A stretch of 64,000 nt of DNA from Dastarcus helophoroides. Lineage: Eukaryota > Arthropoda > Insecta > Coleoptera > Bothrideridae. Position 1 is the first letter of the stretch; each line of letters opens with the position of its first letter. The position numbers and the translations under genes are program-made. Positions 35,080 to 45,930 of the stretch are shown here, piece by piece. The notes under the pieces are model-generated. The model ran no database searches. It had not been told where the DNA came from and saw nothing but the letters and a program-made list of their open reading frames with translations. Where the stretch lies: contig CM053329.1 in the NCBI GenBank assembly GCA_028583605.1, positions 19,044,455 to 19,108,454 of the forward strand. The letters run 5' to 3'.

Positions 35080-37040
35080 ATTTTTAAGAATTTCTTGATA
35101 ATTTTTTGAAATTTATTTTGGGAAATTCTTTACACATTTTTGAAAAAGACCTTTCTTTTTAAGTGTTTAAAGAAGTTATTTAAATGTTCTTTAGGAAGTT
35201 ACTGGATGTCCTTTAAGAAGGGATTTTGAGGTGTTTGAAAGGTTTTTTAAAATACTTTTAAGAGGTCTTTTTAATTTATTTTGGGAAATTCTCTAAACAT
35301 TTTTGAAAAAGACCTTCCTTTTTTTAAAGAAGTTATTTAAAGGTTCTGCAGAAAGTTTCTCGAAGTGCTTTAAGAAGGAACTTTCAGGTCCTTGAAAGGA
35401 CTTTTAGAATCCTCCTAAAGAGTCTTTTTAATTTTGGGAAGTTCTTTACACATTTTTGAAAAAGACTTTTCTTTTTAAGTGTTTAAAGAAGTTATTTAAA
35501 TGTTCTTTAGGAAGTTACTGGAAGTCCTTTAAGAAGGGATTTTGAGGTGTTTGAAAAGTTTTTTAAAATACTTTTAAAAGGTCATTTTAATTTATTTTGG
35601 GAAATTCCCTAAACATTTTTAAAAAAGACCTTCCTTTTTTTAAAGAAGTTATTTAAAGGTTCTGCAGAAAGTTTCTCGAAGTGCTTTAAGAAGGAACTTT
35701 CAGGTCCTTGAAAGGATTTTTAGAATCCTCCTAGAGTCTTTTTAATTTTGGGAAGTTCTTTACACATTTTTGAAAAAGACCTTTCTTTTTAAGTGTTTAA
35801 AGAAGTTATTTAAATGTTCTTTAAGAAGTTACTGGAAGTCCTTTAAGAAGGGATGTTGAGGTGTTTGAAAGGTTTTTTAAAATACTTTTAAGAGGTCTTT
35901 TTAATTTATTTTGGGAAATTCCCTAAACATTTTTGAAAAAGACCTTCCTTTTTTTAAAGAAGTTATTTAAAGGTTCTGCAGAAAGTTTCTCGAAGTCCTT
36001 TAAGAAGGAACTTTCAGGTCCTTGAAAGGATTTTTAGAATCCTCCTAAAGAGTCTTTTTAATTTTGGGAAGTTCTTTACACATTTTTGAAAGACTTTTCT
36101 TTTTAAGTGTTTAAAGAAGTTATTTAAATGTTCTTTAGGAAGTTACTGGAAGTCCTTTAAGAAGGGATTTTGAGGTGTTTGAAAGGTTTTTTAAAATACT
36201 TTTAAAGAGGTCTTTTTAATTTATTTTGGGAAATTCTCTAAACATTTTTGAAAAAGACCTTCCTTTTTTTAAAGAAGTTATTTAAAGGTTCTGCAGAAAG
36301 TTTCTCGAAGTCCTTTAAGAAGGAACTTTCAGGTCCTTGAAAGGATTTTTAGAATCCTCCTAAAGAGTCTTTTTAATTTTGGGAAGTTCTTTACACATTT
36401 TTGAAAGACTTTTCTTTTTAAGTGTTTAAAGAAGTTATTTAAATGTTCTTTAGGAAGTTACTGGAAGTCCTTTAAGAAGGGATTTTGAGGTGTTTGAAAG
36501 GTTTTTTAAAATACTTTTAAAAGGTCTTTTTAATTTATTTTGGGAAATTCTCTAAACATTTTTGAAAAAGACCTTCCTTTTTTTAAAGAAGTTATTTAAA
36601 GGTTCTGCAGAAAGTTTCTCGAAGTCCTTTAAGAAGGAACTTTCAGGTCCTTGAAAGGATTTTTAGAATCCTCCTAAAGAGTCTTTTTAATTTTGGGAAG
36701 TTCTTTACACATTTTTGAAAAAGACCTTTCTTTTTAAGTGTTTAAAGAAGTTATTTAAATGTTCTTTAGGAAGTTACTGGAAGTCCTTTAAGAAGGGATT
36801 TTGAGGTGTTTGAAAGGTTTTTTAAAATACTTTTAAAAGGTCTTTTTAATTTATTTTGGGAAATTCCCTAAACATTTTTGAAAAAGACCTTCCTTTTTTT
36901 AAAGAAGTTATTTAAAGGTTCTGCAGAAAGTTTCTCGAAGTGTTTTAAGAAGGAACTTCTAGGTCCTTGAAAGGATTTTTAGAATCCTCCTAAAGAGTCT
37001 TTTTAATTTTGGGAAGTTCTTTACACATTTTTGAAAATCT
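35080..37040. repeat. 315-bp higher-order repeat, six copies
   Basis: GGTTCTGCAGAAAGTTTCTC recurs at about 35343, 35659, 35973, 36288, 36602 and 36918 (spacing 314-316 bp). Each unit pairs two related halves, one with GTTCTGCAG and one with ATGTTCTTTAGGAAGTTACT. Each unit holds one PstI site (CTGCAG). It is the youngest part of the larger array, judging by uniformity. Confidence 0.9.
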
Positions 37041-37770
37041 TCTATGCATTTTTGATTTGAGGTTTTTTGAGATTGCTTTTGGAGTCCTCCAGGAAGTTCT
37101 TTAAATTTTATGAAACACTTTTGATGCTTTCGAAGTATTTTAAGAAATTCTTCAAAAGTAATTTAGTAAAATTTTTTGAGGAATTTAAAGAAGTTATTTT
37201 CAGGTTCTTTAGAAAGTTTTTCGAAGTCCATTCAAAAGTGGCCTTGAAGTCTATTAAAAAGTTATGTTGGGGTCTTTAAGGGGCTTTTGAAGTTCCATTA
37301 AGAGGTTTTTCAATTTCCATTAAGAAGTTCCTTTAATGTAATTTTGAAAATTCTTTAGCAATTCTTAAAAAACTCTTTTGCACTTCTTTAGAAAGTCATT
37401 ATGAGATTCTTTAAAAAGCTGCTTTGGTATCTTACAAGAAGTTCATTACGTACTTCTTTCGTTTATTAGAAGCCCTATTTTCTAACGGGCTTCAGGATAT
37501 CACCCTAAAGCTTTTTAAAATTTATTATTAAGGTTTTTTAAGTCTATTATGAAGCTGTTTTAAAGTAATTATGAATTTACTATAAAGTTCTGTAAGAAGC
37601 TCTTTAGAAATTTCTTTGAAGGTCAGTTGAAGTCTCCCTTTGAACTTCGTCAAGAAGATATTTTTAAGTGTTTTAACTAATTCTTTACAATACCCCTTTA
37701 AGACGTTCTTTCAAAGTGTTTTAAAAACTAATTTTGATATTCTTATGAAGCTATTTTGAAATAATTTCAG

Positions 37771-37914
37771 CTGAAATACAAATCCTGTCCCCTGAAACTG
37801 AGAAAGATTAAAAAACACAACCTTTGTTGGGTTTTTAAATCTTTCTCGGTTTCGGGGGACAAGATTTGTATTTCCATTTTTGAAGATAACCAAGGACCAG
37901 TCCGTTCCACCAAA
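37771..37914. mobile_element. Fold-back element, copy 3
   Basis: Arms ATCCTGTCCCCTGAAACTGA and inverse, with ACACAACCTTTGTTGGGTTT in the centre. It ends AACCAAGGACCAGTCCGTT then CCACCAAA. The hammerhead-like segment is deleted. Target duplication not clear. Confidence 0.8.
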
Positions 37915-40325
37915 ATCCTTTTAGTTAAAATGAATGATGAAATGCATGTAACAAAAAACTCAACAAAGATCTAACGGAATTGCTGCTTGGGGCAATTTAT
38001 ATAAGATTGCCAATTCCTAACAGGTTATTGAAAATCTAGAATTGTGGAAGGAGTAACTGGCGAAAAAAAGTTCATAGAACATGAATGAAACAATGCATTT
38101 AAGAAGTTTCGTTTATTAGAAGACTTTTAAGCAGTTCATCTGAAATTTTTCCAGTAGTTCTTTGAAAATCTTTAAGAAATTCTTTGAAATGATTTAAAAA
38201 ATGTATCTCACATAAAAAAATCTTCTTTCTACTTTATTTCTATAGAAAAAGTAGTCAATAATTGTCCCAATTCATAATTTTATTAACTCTAAAACCAATT
38301 GTTACGAGATGTCCTGAAAAAAGTCTGTCTTCATTTCAGGGTTGAAAACATTCATATAAATTAATACAATTGTGTTCAACATTACATTATTACCTTGCTT
38401 TTTCTACAAACTTATTAAGGTTGAGTCGTTGAGTTAATATATTGACAACAATGAGGAAAAGTTTACTCGCGAGTTTCTGATTCTTCCTCGCCTCGTCTTA
38501 TTCTCCATCACATAAAAGTCGGGCTGGCAAACGAAGAATTTTTTGAATTAATGAAATCTGAAATCGGCCTTATGCGCCGCGATCCTGCTAATTAGATATC
38601 AAAGAGTCGCACAGGCCTATCTGGCATCTGTATCTGCACGGCATTTCATGATTTCATTCACCTTATGCGGCTCGCGTAATTGGATCCGGTAATCCGATAG
38701 CTGGTCCGATAACTGCACCACAGTCCTTTTTACTTATCGACTGTGGGAAATTGCAGGAGGCTTTTTTTTTTGGTTCGACCATTTCCACGATGGCTAAACG
38801 TCGGGGCCGATTTCGAGGAAGTTTACACCGCTTATTTTGTCATTAGATGCGCCAGCTGAATCGCGACGTTTTAACACCGTAATGGTTTGATGATAGCTTT
38901 TGAAGCTTTCAAATTGGTTTCAATCTTACACGTGGATTACTAATTATAATCATTATAATCAATAGAGGAAGATTAAATAAAAGTTAGGCGCTTTAAGTGA
39001 TTTTGTGTTATTATTAAATTTGCCTACGCCAACATGTTTGAATCAATTACTTCGAAGGGTAAATGAGGGCAGTTGTTGGCTTTCTAATTTTTAATAAAGT
39101 CACCGATTTACTCTTCATTGGCTTGGGGCTCTTCTCTCTTTACATATGTATCTATCTATATTACAACGAACTGCGAAATTAAATTATTGTAAAGTGCATG
39201 AACCGCTTTAGTAGAAGTTTATTAGAAGTTATTAGGGAGTTATAGAGACGATTGGATGACTCATACATAGTTGTACGTTCGAGACATCTATTAAAATTCT
39301 AGAAGGCAAATATTCTGGTATACGTAAAATAAGGTTATACGAAATAGTTAATGTCTTAAGTAACAATGTTAACAAGCGATGTATAACTATCGAAATTGTA
39401 ACCGCTGTTAGATTCTTCAGCTACTTCAGCTCTTTTAAAAACAGCATTTTTAGTTTATTTTGCAGTTTCCTTGATGGAAAAGCACTGAGGAAGAGAGCAA
39501 TACTTTCAGAATCGTTTATTTTAAGGTTTCCTTCCCGTGATGAATCGCTGAAACTAATCCAATCCATTGGAAAGATTAGCATTATTCCAGGCGAGCGTCT
39601 GAAGTCTGGGGCAAAAACCAACCTATTTTGCATAAACTAAGGCCGTCGGTGTAGAGCAAGAAGTGGGTGTTACAATCAGCATTTCATTAACAAACATTTA
39701 CTCCTGTAAGCGATTCCTCGAAGAAAATACACGAAGACGGCGAAGGTGTTGCTTGAATCATTCCGCCAGCCGCCGAGTAAATTAACCACCCCGGGGTGCA
39801 TTAAGCCCGATGAAATTACAAAGGTAATTTGTAAATCCGCCACAACGGCCGAGCAAAAGAAGGAGAGATGGCCAGATAACGGCCTAAATATGCGGAACGG
39901 CCGAGAAATCCGCGGGAGCTCCGCAAAGCTGGACCCGGTCCCGCCCTTTCGCACAGTCGCATGCAAATTTCGTACGCAGTTACCAATGTATAGGTTAAAA
40001 GCTAAATTCTTGATGATTTATTCACACATTCTGATACCACATGATGATTTTTCCTCAATTTTAGTTTCATAGAGTCTAATTTTGGCCACTCTTGATTTAA
40101 TTGAGGAATTCCCAAATTGTGACAGTAGATTCCAATTTTTTTATCTTTTCTTAGGTGAACCAGCATTATAAAGGCATTAAACCAAATAGAAGTAAAATCT
40201 AGTTAATAAAATAATAAAATTCCAAGCAGTGACTCACAGGCGTAAACATAACCTAAATCAAAATGAAATTTTATACAAGAATTCCCCATAAAACGTAGGC
40301 GAGCACTAAGAAAAGAAATTTAGTC
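37915..40325. other. Mostly unique DNA with enhancer-like stretches
   Basis: Residual array units reach about 38,220. From 38,400 the DNA is non-repetitive. 38,540-38,770 holds CTAATTAG, GTAATTGG, GGTAATCC, ACCACAG and TGTGGGAAA (38742-38750, a match to the Su(H) consensus). 39,740-39,970 is G+C-rich with ATGCAAAT at 39961. Small open frames on both strands there lack known domains. I see no gene. Confidence 0.4.
40138..40160 (+). promoter_or_regulatory. Weaker recursive-splice-like sequence
   Basis: A long pyrimidine tract (TTTTTTTATCTTTTC) ends in TTAG at 40154, directly followed by GTGAAC. Same strand as the 10.4-kb candidate, but the donor is poor and CAG is replaced by TAG. Confidence 0.2.
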
Positions 40326-40329
40326 TCTA

Positions 40330-40597
40330 AGGGGGTGAAAATGTATATCAAATTTTACATGCGATTAATCTCTATTGGGATTGCATACTCTCAACAAATA
40401 CAACAAATGATTGTATTTAAATCGTTAATTCATTATGTAGGTAGTTATCTTTATTTTATATTATTTATAAATCTCTACCACGTTGTCAATAAAAAACAAA
40501 ATATCTTAGATTACATTAAATTAGAACTGAACAAATTATAAGATTGGATAAAGTAATACATAAATACGAAGCCTCTAAGTGGGTGAAAATGTATATT
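40330..40597 (-). repeat. 242-bp satellite, inverted single copy
   Basis: Opposite orientation to the loci at 21.7 and 28.1 kb. The frame starting MKMYIKFYMRLISIGIAYSQ now reads on the + strand (40335-40541, 68 codons). It most resembles the unit at 28.6 kb, ending KLELNKL in both. Confidence 0.8.
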
Positions 40598-40836
40598 CCT
40601 GTGCTGTCACAGTGCTTGACACAGTGAGGACTTCTGTCTAGGAAGACTTTTTTCTGTAGAACTTCCAAGCTATGGAACTCGTTACCGAAAGGAACTTTTC
40701 CCAAAAATTGCAACCTATCCTTGTTTAAGAAGGCGTTTCATGGCCATCTATCCTTGTTTCCGCATCCTACTCGTAGTGCTTTGAAAACATAATGGAGTTG
40801 CCCCTTGAGAGTGGATTAAACTTAAAAAAACAAGTA
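40598..40836 (+). pseudogene. 5'-truncated non-LTR retrotransposon tail, copy 4
   Basis: On the + strand it reads CAVTVLDTVRTSV, a stop, then, one frame over, RTSKLWNSLPKGTFPKNC and LSLFKKAFHGHLSLFPHPT ending RSALKT-stop. LWNSLP is the expected end of this ORF2 family and shows the frame lost in the copies at 7-8.7 kb. An A-run follows at about 40826. It inserted into the 242-bp satellite copy. Dead fragment. Confidence 0.8.
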
Positions 40837-40838
40837 CA

Positions 40839-41165
40839 GATTGTGAAGACTTGGACTTTTAGCTTTAAAAACCAAGTACAGTTTCTGAAAATTTGGACTT
40901 TTAGCTTTTTTTCTACGTAGTCCCCATCTCGATCAATGTACCTTCGGAATCGCTTCGAGAGCTTTTTTTACTTGCGTCGTATCGCTCAGGGAAAAATCAC
41001 ATCTACCTCGAGCTCTTCGTGGCTTGAGAATTTCGTTCCCCCAAGTGGTTTTTCAAGGTAGGGAACAAATGGTCTGGGGGACAAATCAGGGCTCTATGGA
41101 GGATTTCCTAACCAAATTTGGTGATGAGATCTGTCCCGGTGGTCCTTGACCACCCTCCACTGTAC
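40839..41165 (-). pseudogene. Mariner-like transposase C-terminus, degraded
   Basis: On the minus strand, allowing frameshifts, the sequence reads CPPDH-LFPTLKNHLGERNS-, then -SSHEELEV- and -VKKALEAIPK-, ending near a short stop-containing GDYVEK-like tail. This order (SPDLSPxDFxLFxxLKxxLxGxxF ... W ... stop) is the C-terminal end of mariner-family transposases, including the region of the last catalytic aspartate. Several frame breaks make it non-functional. A duplicated AAGTACAG...TTGGACTTTTAGCTTT stretch at 40834-40910 may be the remains of its end. Confidence 0.5.
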
Positions 41166-41179
41166 TCAATTTTCTATCT

Positions 41180-41244
41180 TTACAATTGTAAGGATAGAAA
41201 ATTGTTTCTATTCTTACAATTGTAAGCATTACTTACAATTGTAA
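41180..41244. repeat. Three copies of the palindrome TTACAATTGTAA
   Basis: Perfect 12-bp palindromes at 41180-41191, 41214-41225 and 41233-41244. The first sits inside a larger inverted repeat (ATTTTCTATC ... GATAGAAAAT). It could be a small hairpin element; function unknown. Confidence 0.75.
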
Positions 41245-41700
41245 GCATAGAAACAAATTTAAACTGGGAGCTTCGCATGCAAATAGAATGCAACCTAGAT
41301 CATATTATGCAATTCTCTAAACGTGTACAGTGGGTCATAGGTAGCCGAACTACTAGCAATTGAACCACAAACGCTTAGCAAAGCGGTTGCTCTTTAGGAA
41401 GGTCCCAGAAGACCAGATGCTAATGCATAGACCAATCGGTTTGAACATTTATCAAATTCAAATTTTGGAAACTTCCCATTGATTCATTTAAGTCTCTGAT
41501 GGTAGTCCAAATACTTATGTATCTTTTAAAATATTGTTACTTTCGCTAACTTCAGAGATTCCTAATGTAACAGAATATGAAGTTATTGTTTACTAGAAGC
41601 TATTAGGGTGAAACCCAACCGGAGTAATTACTTCTAGGTTGCAGATGTCTTGCGAATGTTTAGAAGTAATTAGGGCTATTAAGAAAATATCTAATTGTGT

Positions 41701-41812
41701 TTGATGCAACGGACTGGTCCTTGGTTATCTTCAAAAATTGAAACACAGAACTTGTCCCCTGAAACCAAGAAAAATATTTTTCTTGGTTTCAGGGGACAAG
41801 TTCTGTGTTTCA
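41701..41812. mobile_element. Fold-back element, copy 4, with 12-bp target duplication
   Basis: ATCTAATTGTGT lies on both sides (41689-41700 and 41813-41824). The element starts TTGATGCAACGGACTGGTCC, runs through the arm and turns back after CCAAGAAAAATATTTTTCTT. The central part with the hammerhead-like motif is absent. Confidence 0.9.
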
Positions 41813-42959
41813 ATCTAATTGTGTGTTCAAAACTTCGAGATATCGAATATTCTAGTATGTGTGGAATACCAATATAAACTAGTAAATGCACCCTAAAGTT
41901 TATAATAAATTACATTTATTCAAATAAGTTTTTCAGCTGTTCGGTTCGTTTTGAATTGAATTGTGAACTGGTAACGCGGAACACTATTATGAATTCTTCG
42001 TATAACTCATCAGAATATCCTGTAGAACATTTTAGGACAAATCTGGTTTATACTAATGGTACTGGGCTAATTCAAGATGACTCTTATGCATTCTGACGGT
42101 TCTTAGGCACCAATTGAACAGATTTAATCCGTTTGGTTGCATAACCGGCGTTAGTACGATCCAAGTTCATGAACGACTCATTTTTTGGTCCATATTGTGA
42201 TATTGACTGCAGTCGACGTCCAAACGACTTCAAACTATGAAAATTAGCGTCCCCAATTGTAATGTTATTAGAAAGTTTTTACGACCTTCCGAGCTGATAT
42301 ATTTTACGGCTTCGGGAAAAATTATAACGCGCATGAAATGCGCAGCTGCAATATACTATTTCAACTTCATTAACGGCAATAAATCACACACAATCCGCTT
42401 GATTTACAAATCAATTCGGTTTTAAATTCCAGCTTTCTGTTGAAACAATAATGAATGTGATTTGTTAATCGCACACCGTCTTCGGCTCGACTTGAAATGA
42501 TTCACGCCGTATCTAGCTTAGTTTCTAATTTGTGACTGGGAGATGGTTCTTTGACAATTCCCGTAAAAGACAACCATAAATTGCCAGGTTCATGAATAAC
42601 AACTCTTTTGACTTGATGCGTGATTAGTTTTTTTGTGGATGGAATAGAAAATGAATCACACACTTCTACTAATTATTCATTACAGTGATTTTTACTCATA
42701 AGGATTTGTGAATGGTTTAATTTGTCTCTATTTTAATCAAGAACCAAATATAGTAGATTGATGTAAGTTAGCAGTGGATGGTGCTGTCGATCGATTGGGA
42801 TAAACCTAATAAAACTAACTTTATCGACTCTGCACAGCTATAAAGAGTTGGTGCAGAATGATGTTTTGTTCAAATTCGTTGATACGATCATGTACCCATT
42901 TAGTTACCTAACAAACCTCCAGCTACATATTGAATACTATAGCTGCAACCTATCTCGTT

Positions 42960-42970
42960 AGATGGCGCTA
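42960..42970 (+). promoter_or_regulatory. CTCF-like site 1
   Basis: AGATGGCGCTA fits the Drosophila CTCF core AGRKGGCGC. Motif match only. Confidence 0.3.
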
Positions 42971-44337
42971 TCGTACTACGATATTTAAAAAATGCGACCT
43001 GCAAAGTTACTTTAACATTGTTATCTTTAGATCGTCCCTGTCTTTTAAATCGAACATTGAGAACCGATAGCTACTCTTTCTGAATATAATATTAGTTTAG
43101 GAGTTTCTGGGATAAAACGTATTCTATTAATGATGCCTCCTTCCAAGTTACGTCAATACTTTATTAAAATCTATTCACTAATTGAGGGGTAAAATCAAAC
43201 AGACAGACTTTCGTATTTTAATTTTTAATGACCCATATGTCCTGGGGCTTCAAAATTACATTTATTGGTTTATCCTCGTAAGTTAAAGTAGTTGGCGTTG
43301 TTGGCGGAGAAAATTTCTATTCCCGGGGCCGGTTACTTTTAAAACAGAGTTACATTTTATTTGCTGAATCTAGATTAAAGCTGATTCTGTTTCTCGCATT
43401 TGCATACCTCTATACACTACCACGCGTATCTGGGTTGTTATTTATTCAGAGCTATGTCCGCGCATACATTTCGCGCACTTTAAATTTTATCTTTTGCGAA
43501 AAAAGGAAGATATCGAATGCAAATTAATTGAAATTGTATCTACTGCATACCTTCATGCGATGTAATTAACCTAGACGCAGCGTTTCGAATTTAAACATTT
43601 TAAAACATTGCATTACACCTAAATTAACCTATTTCTCTTATCAAACGTCTTGTTAATTAACAGATAAAAATTATATAATAAATATTTACTTTAGCGTAAA
43701 GTAGCTCTATAGTAATAACTGTATAAAGTGCAGATAAATCAAATCTAATTACTATAATTAATTTATAATTCTATAAAGAAATATGAAGGCAAATGTCATC
43801 CAAACAACTAATAACAAGATGCATAATTGTTGTTTATTATGTCGTTAACATATGGGAAAAATTCGACTGCTTTATTGAATTATTCACACAACAAATATCG
43901 TCAACGTTGTTTTGTCTACGGTTCGCATTATCCCCCTTTTTTTCACGCCACATCGGTGCACAGACGAAATTCCAGGACGTCGTGCGTGCCTCTTAATTAA
44001 AATACGCCATTCGACAGTTTAGACTGGAACACGTACTTTTCTAAAAAAATAAATAAATTTCATTTGGACCTGTCACCTTGGGTATCGTGTTGCCTGCAAT
44101 GCATCTCCTTTCCCTCGAAGCGTTCGACCACGTGGCTCCTCTTTTATGAATTCTCTGCACATTTTTTATGGTGGTGTACAAAGAGGTATATCTATGACTT
44201 CTGGGAATTTATGGCGGGTACAAAGCGATATCGTCTGGGATTTTTTTCAGAATTCGTTAACACGATAACTTCGGTCTAGCTGCTTTCTATTTTGGTTCTC
44301 ATAAATATTTGACCGTATTTGATCCATGGGCACTTTT

Positions 44338-44348
44338 AGAGGGCGCTG
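44338..44348 (+). promoter_or_regulatory. CTCF-like site 2
   Basis: AGAGGGCGCTG, with CCATGGGCAC upstream, resembles the extended CTCF motif. Same orientation as site 1. Motif match only. Confidence 0.32.
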
Positions 44349-44404
44349 TATGTCTAACAGGAAATCTATGGCATTTCAGGTTAGTTTAAGATATCGCATT
44401 TTTG

Positions 44405-44725
44405 GAAGAACGTCTATGAACAATTTGAAATACAATCATTTGTTTTAAAAATTGAAATATAGAACTTGTCCCTTGAAATCAAGAAAGATTAAAAAACACA
44501 ACAAAGGTTGCTCTAACGCGATTAGACATTCAAGCTTGGCTGTCGAACCGCGTTAGAGTTAATGTTGTGTTTTCTAATCTTTCTTGGTTTCACGGGACAA
44601 GTTCTGTATTTCAATTTTTGAAGATAACCAAGGACCAAAAATCATTTGTTTTATTTCTTGAGACAATCCAACTCCCTTGTAAAATTTGATACACATTTTT
44701 ACCCCCTTAGAGGCGCCGAATTTCG
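44405..44725. repeat. 242-bp satellite, diverged copy split by a fold-back element
   Basis: CAATTTGAAATACAATCATT and, after the insertion, ATTTGTTTTATTTCTTGAGA and TTTTTACCCCCTTAGAGGC match the satellite. The insertion at 44448-44639 separates the two parts. Confidence 0.7.
44448..44639. mobile_element. Fold-back element, copy 5, with 14-bp target duplication
   Basis: AATCATTTGTTTTA is at 44434-44447 and 44640-44653. This is the longest palindrome of the family: both arms reach inward through ACACAACAAAGGTTGCTCTA. The centre has two inverted remnants of the hammerhead-like segment (CTCTAACGCG... and ...CCGCGTTAGAG). Confidence 0.9.
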
Positions 44726-44779
44726 AGAAATTCTTTCTTACTGCTCACTTTTGTTATATTGCTAATTAGTGTGTGAAAT

Positions 44780-45120
44780 TTCATGCTTACTTTGTCAAAA
44801 TTCCTAGTACTTCCAATTTTTTACTTTTTCTTTTTACCTTTGGATTTTCAATCCACAATTTCAATTTTTTTAAAGACTTACACTGTTATTCAAAAGTTTG
44901 AGAGAACCATTGTGAATCTTTCCTGTTTTTCTGAACTCATATTTCCGTTTTTTCTTGGTGGAACGGACTGGTTCTTGGTTATCTTCTTGTATTTCAATTT
45001 TTCATATTTTCTGTAAAAATTCTTCCTATTCCGCAATTTCAATTTCGAAATTTCACATTTTTTTATCGAAATTTGGTTTCTTTTGAAATTCTGCTTAACT
45101 TCTGAGAAATTATTAGAAAC
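44780..45120. repeat. T-rich GAAATTT-type repeat (inverse orientation)
   Basis: Irregular TTTCAATTT and AATTTCGAAATTTC units. It contains an end fragment of the fold-back family at 44955-45005. A 77-codon frame at 44783-45016 is low complexity and not a gene. Confidence 0.5.
44955..45005. mobile_element. Fold-back element, copy 6, end fragment
   Basis: TTGGTGGAACGGACTGGTTC then TTGGTTATCTTC, followed directly by TTGTATTTCAATTTTT from the opposite end of the element. The interior is missing. Confidence 0.65.
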
Positions 45121-45930
45121 TATGAACCAAATTTATTATAATACCATTGATCATCATCAGGGTTTTCTGCCAGGATGAGCTACGTCAGATCTAGGTACTT
45201 AACGCAGTTACCCCAAACTTCCAAAGAATATTATTAGCAAACACCAAATCCTCTAGTTTGCGATCATCGCAAGATCACAGGTTTGGTGCTATACAGGGGG
45301 ATAATAAGTCGTAAAGAGAGTCATTTAAGGCCATATTGGCGTTGAGCCGACGAAGCCGACTGCGTCGATGTTAAAGCCAAATCTGCCCGACGGTGTCGTA
45401 ACCAGTCCCAGCACGGCGTTCGCCCGCGGAGCGACGGCCATTCCGCTTTTATGAAAACAGCCACCATTTACACTCCATTTCATTGGATTTTTACGGCTCG
45501 TTTTATGCCCAGTTTGTCGACATAAACACAACTTACGAAGATTTTTATTCAATCGGTCGCTCAACACACTGCTGCTTTAGTCAATGGGGTTTTCAACATT
45601 TGGGATCATAGATATACTGGCGTAGATTATTGAGTTGGCAGCATTGATATATTATGCAGGACAGTTGACTGTCATAATTTAGAGATTATATTAACCCTAA
45701 ATGCAATGGAATTACCAAGAAAAATATTTGATGGATTAATGGCTGAAGGAGGTCAAGTTATTGTTGATTTTTGATTTTCTTTCATATTTTTGGGGACATA
45801 GGAGGAAAGCGAAGATAAACGAAAGCACCAGCAATACCGTCTTCGCAACTAAGAGTCCTTACAGTTTGAAATCATTCATAAGCTAGAAAATTAATCGCTT
45901 CTCCAGATCAGTAGATTTTAAGGAGACATC
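45121..45930. other. Unique DNA with G+C-rich core
   Basis: 45,325-45,570 is markedly more G+C-rich than its surroundings and includes an 80-codon minus-strand frame with no known domain. No repeats. Possibly conserved non-coding DNA. Confidence 0.4.

Larger units (their letters stand above)
29761..37745. repeat. Array of AAGTCCTTTAAGAAG-type units with nested duplications
   Basis: Degenerate units (TTTTGAAGTCCTTTAAGAAG and relatives, roughly 25-35 bp) make up the interval. A large segment is present twice. CCTTAAAGCTGATCTTTAGA is at about 30,022 and 33,179, and TGTACAAATTAATTGGTTAT at 31,121 and 34,651. The offset thus grows from about 3.16 to 3.53 kb through an inner duplication at 33.3-34.3 kb. 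No coding sequence. Confidence 0.87.
41825..44404. other. Unique DNA with two CTCF-like sites
   Basis: No repeats of note, no gene recognised; small frames lack domains. AGATGGCGCT (42961 region) and AGAGGGCGCT (44338-44347) match the insect CTCF core AGRKGGCGC, on the same strand and 1.38 kb apart. Confidence 0.45.

Noticed and set aside
39676..40072. Overlapping frames on both strands (96 and 108 codons)
   Set aside because: Both strands are open in a G+C-rich patch with no domain; more likely non-coding DNA.
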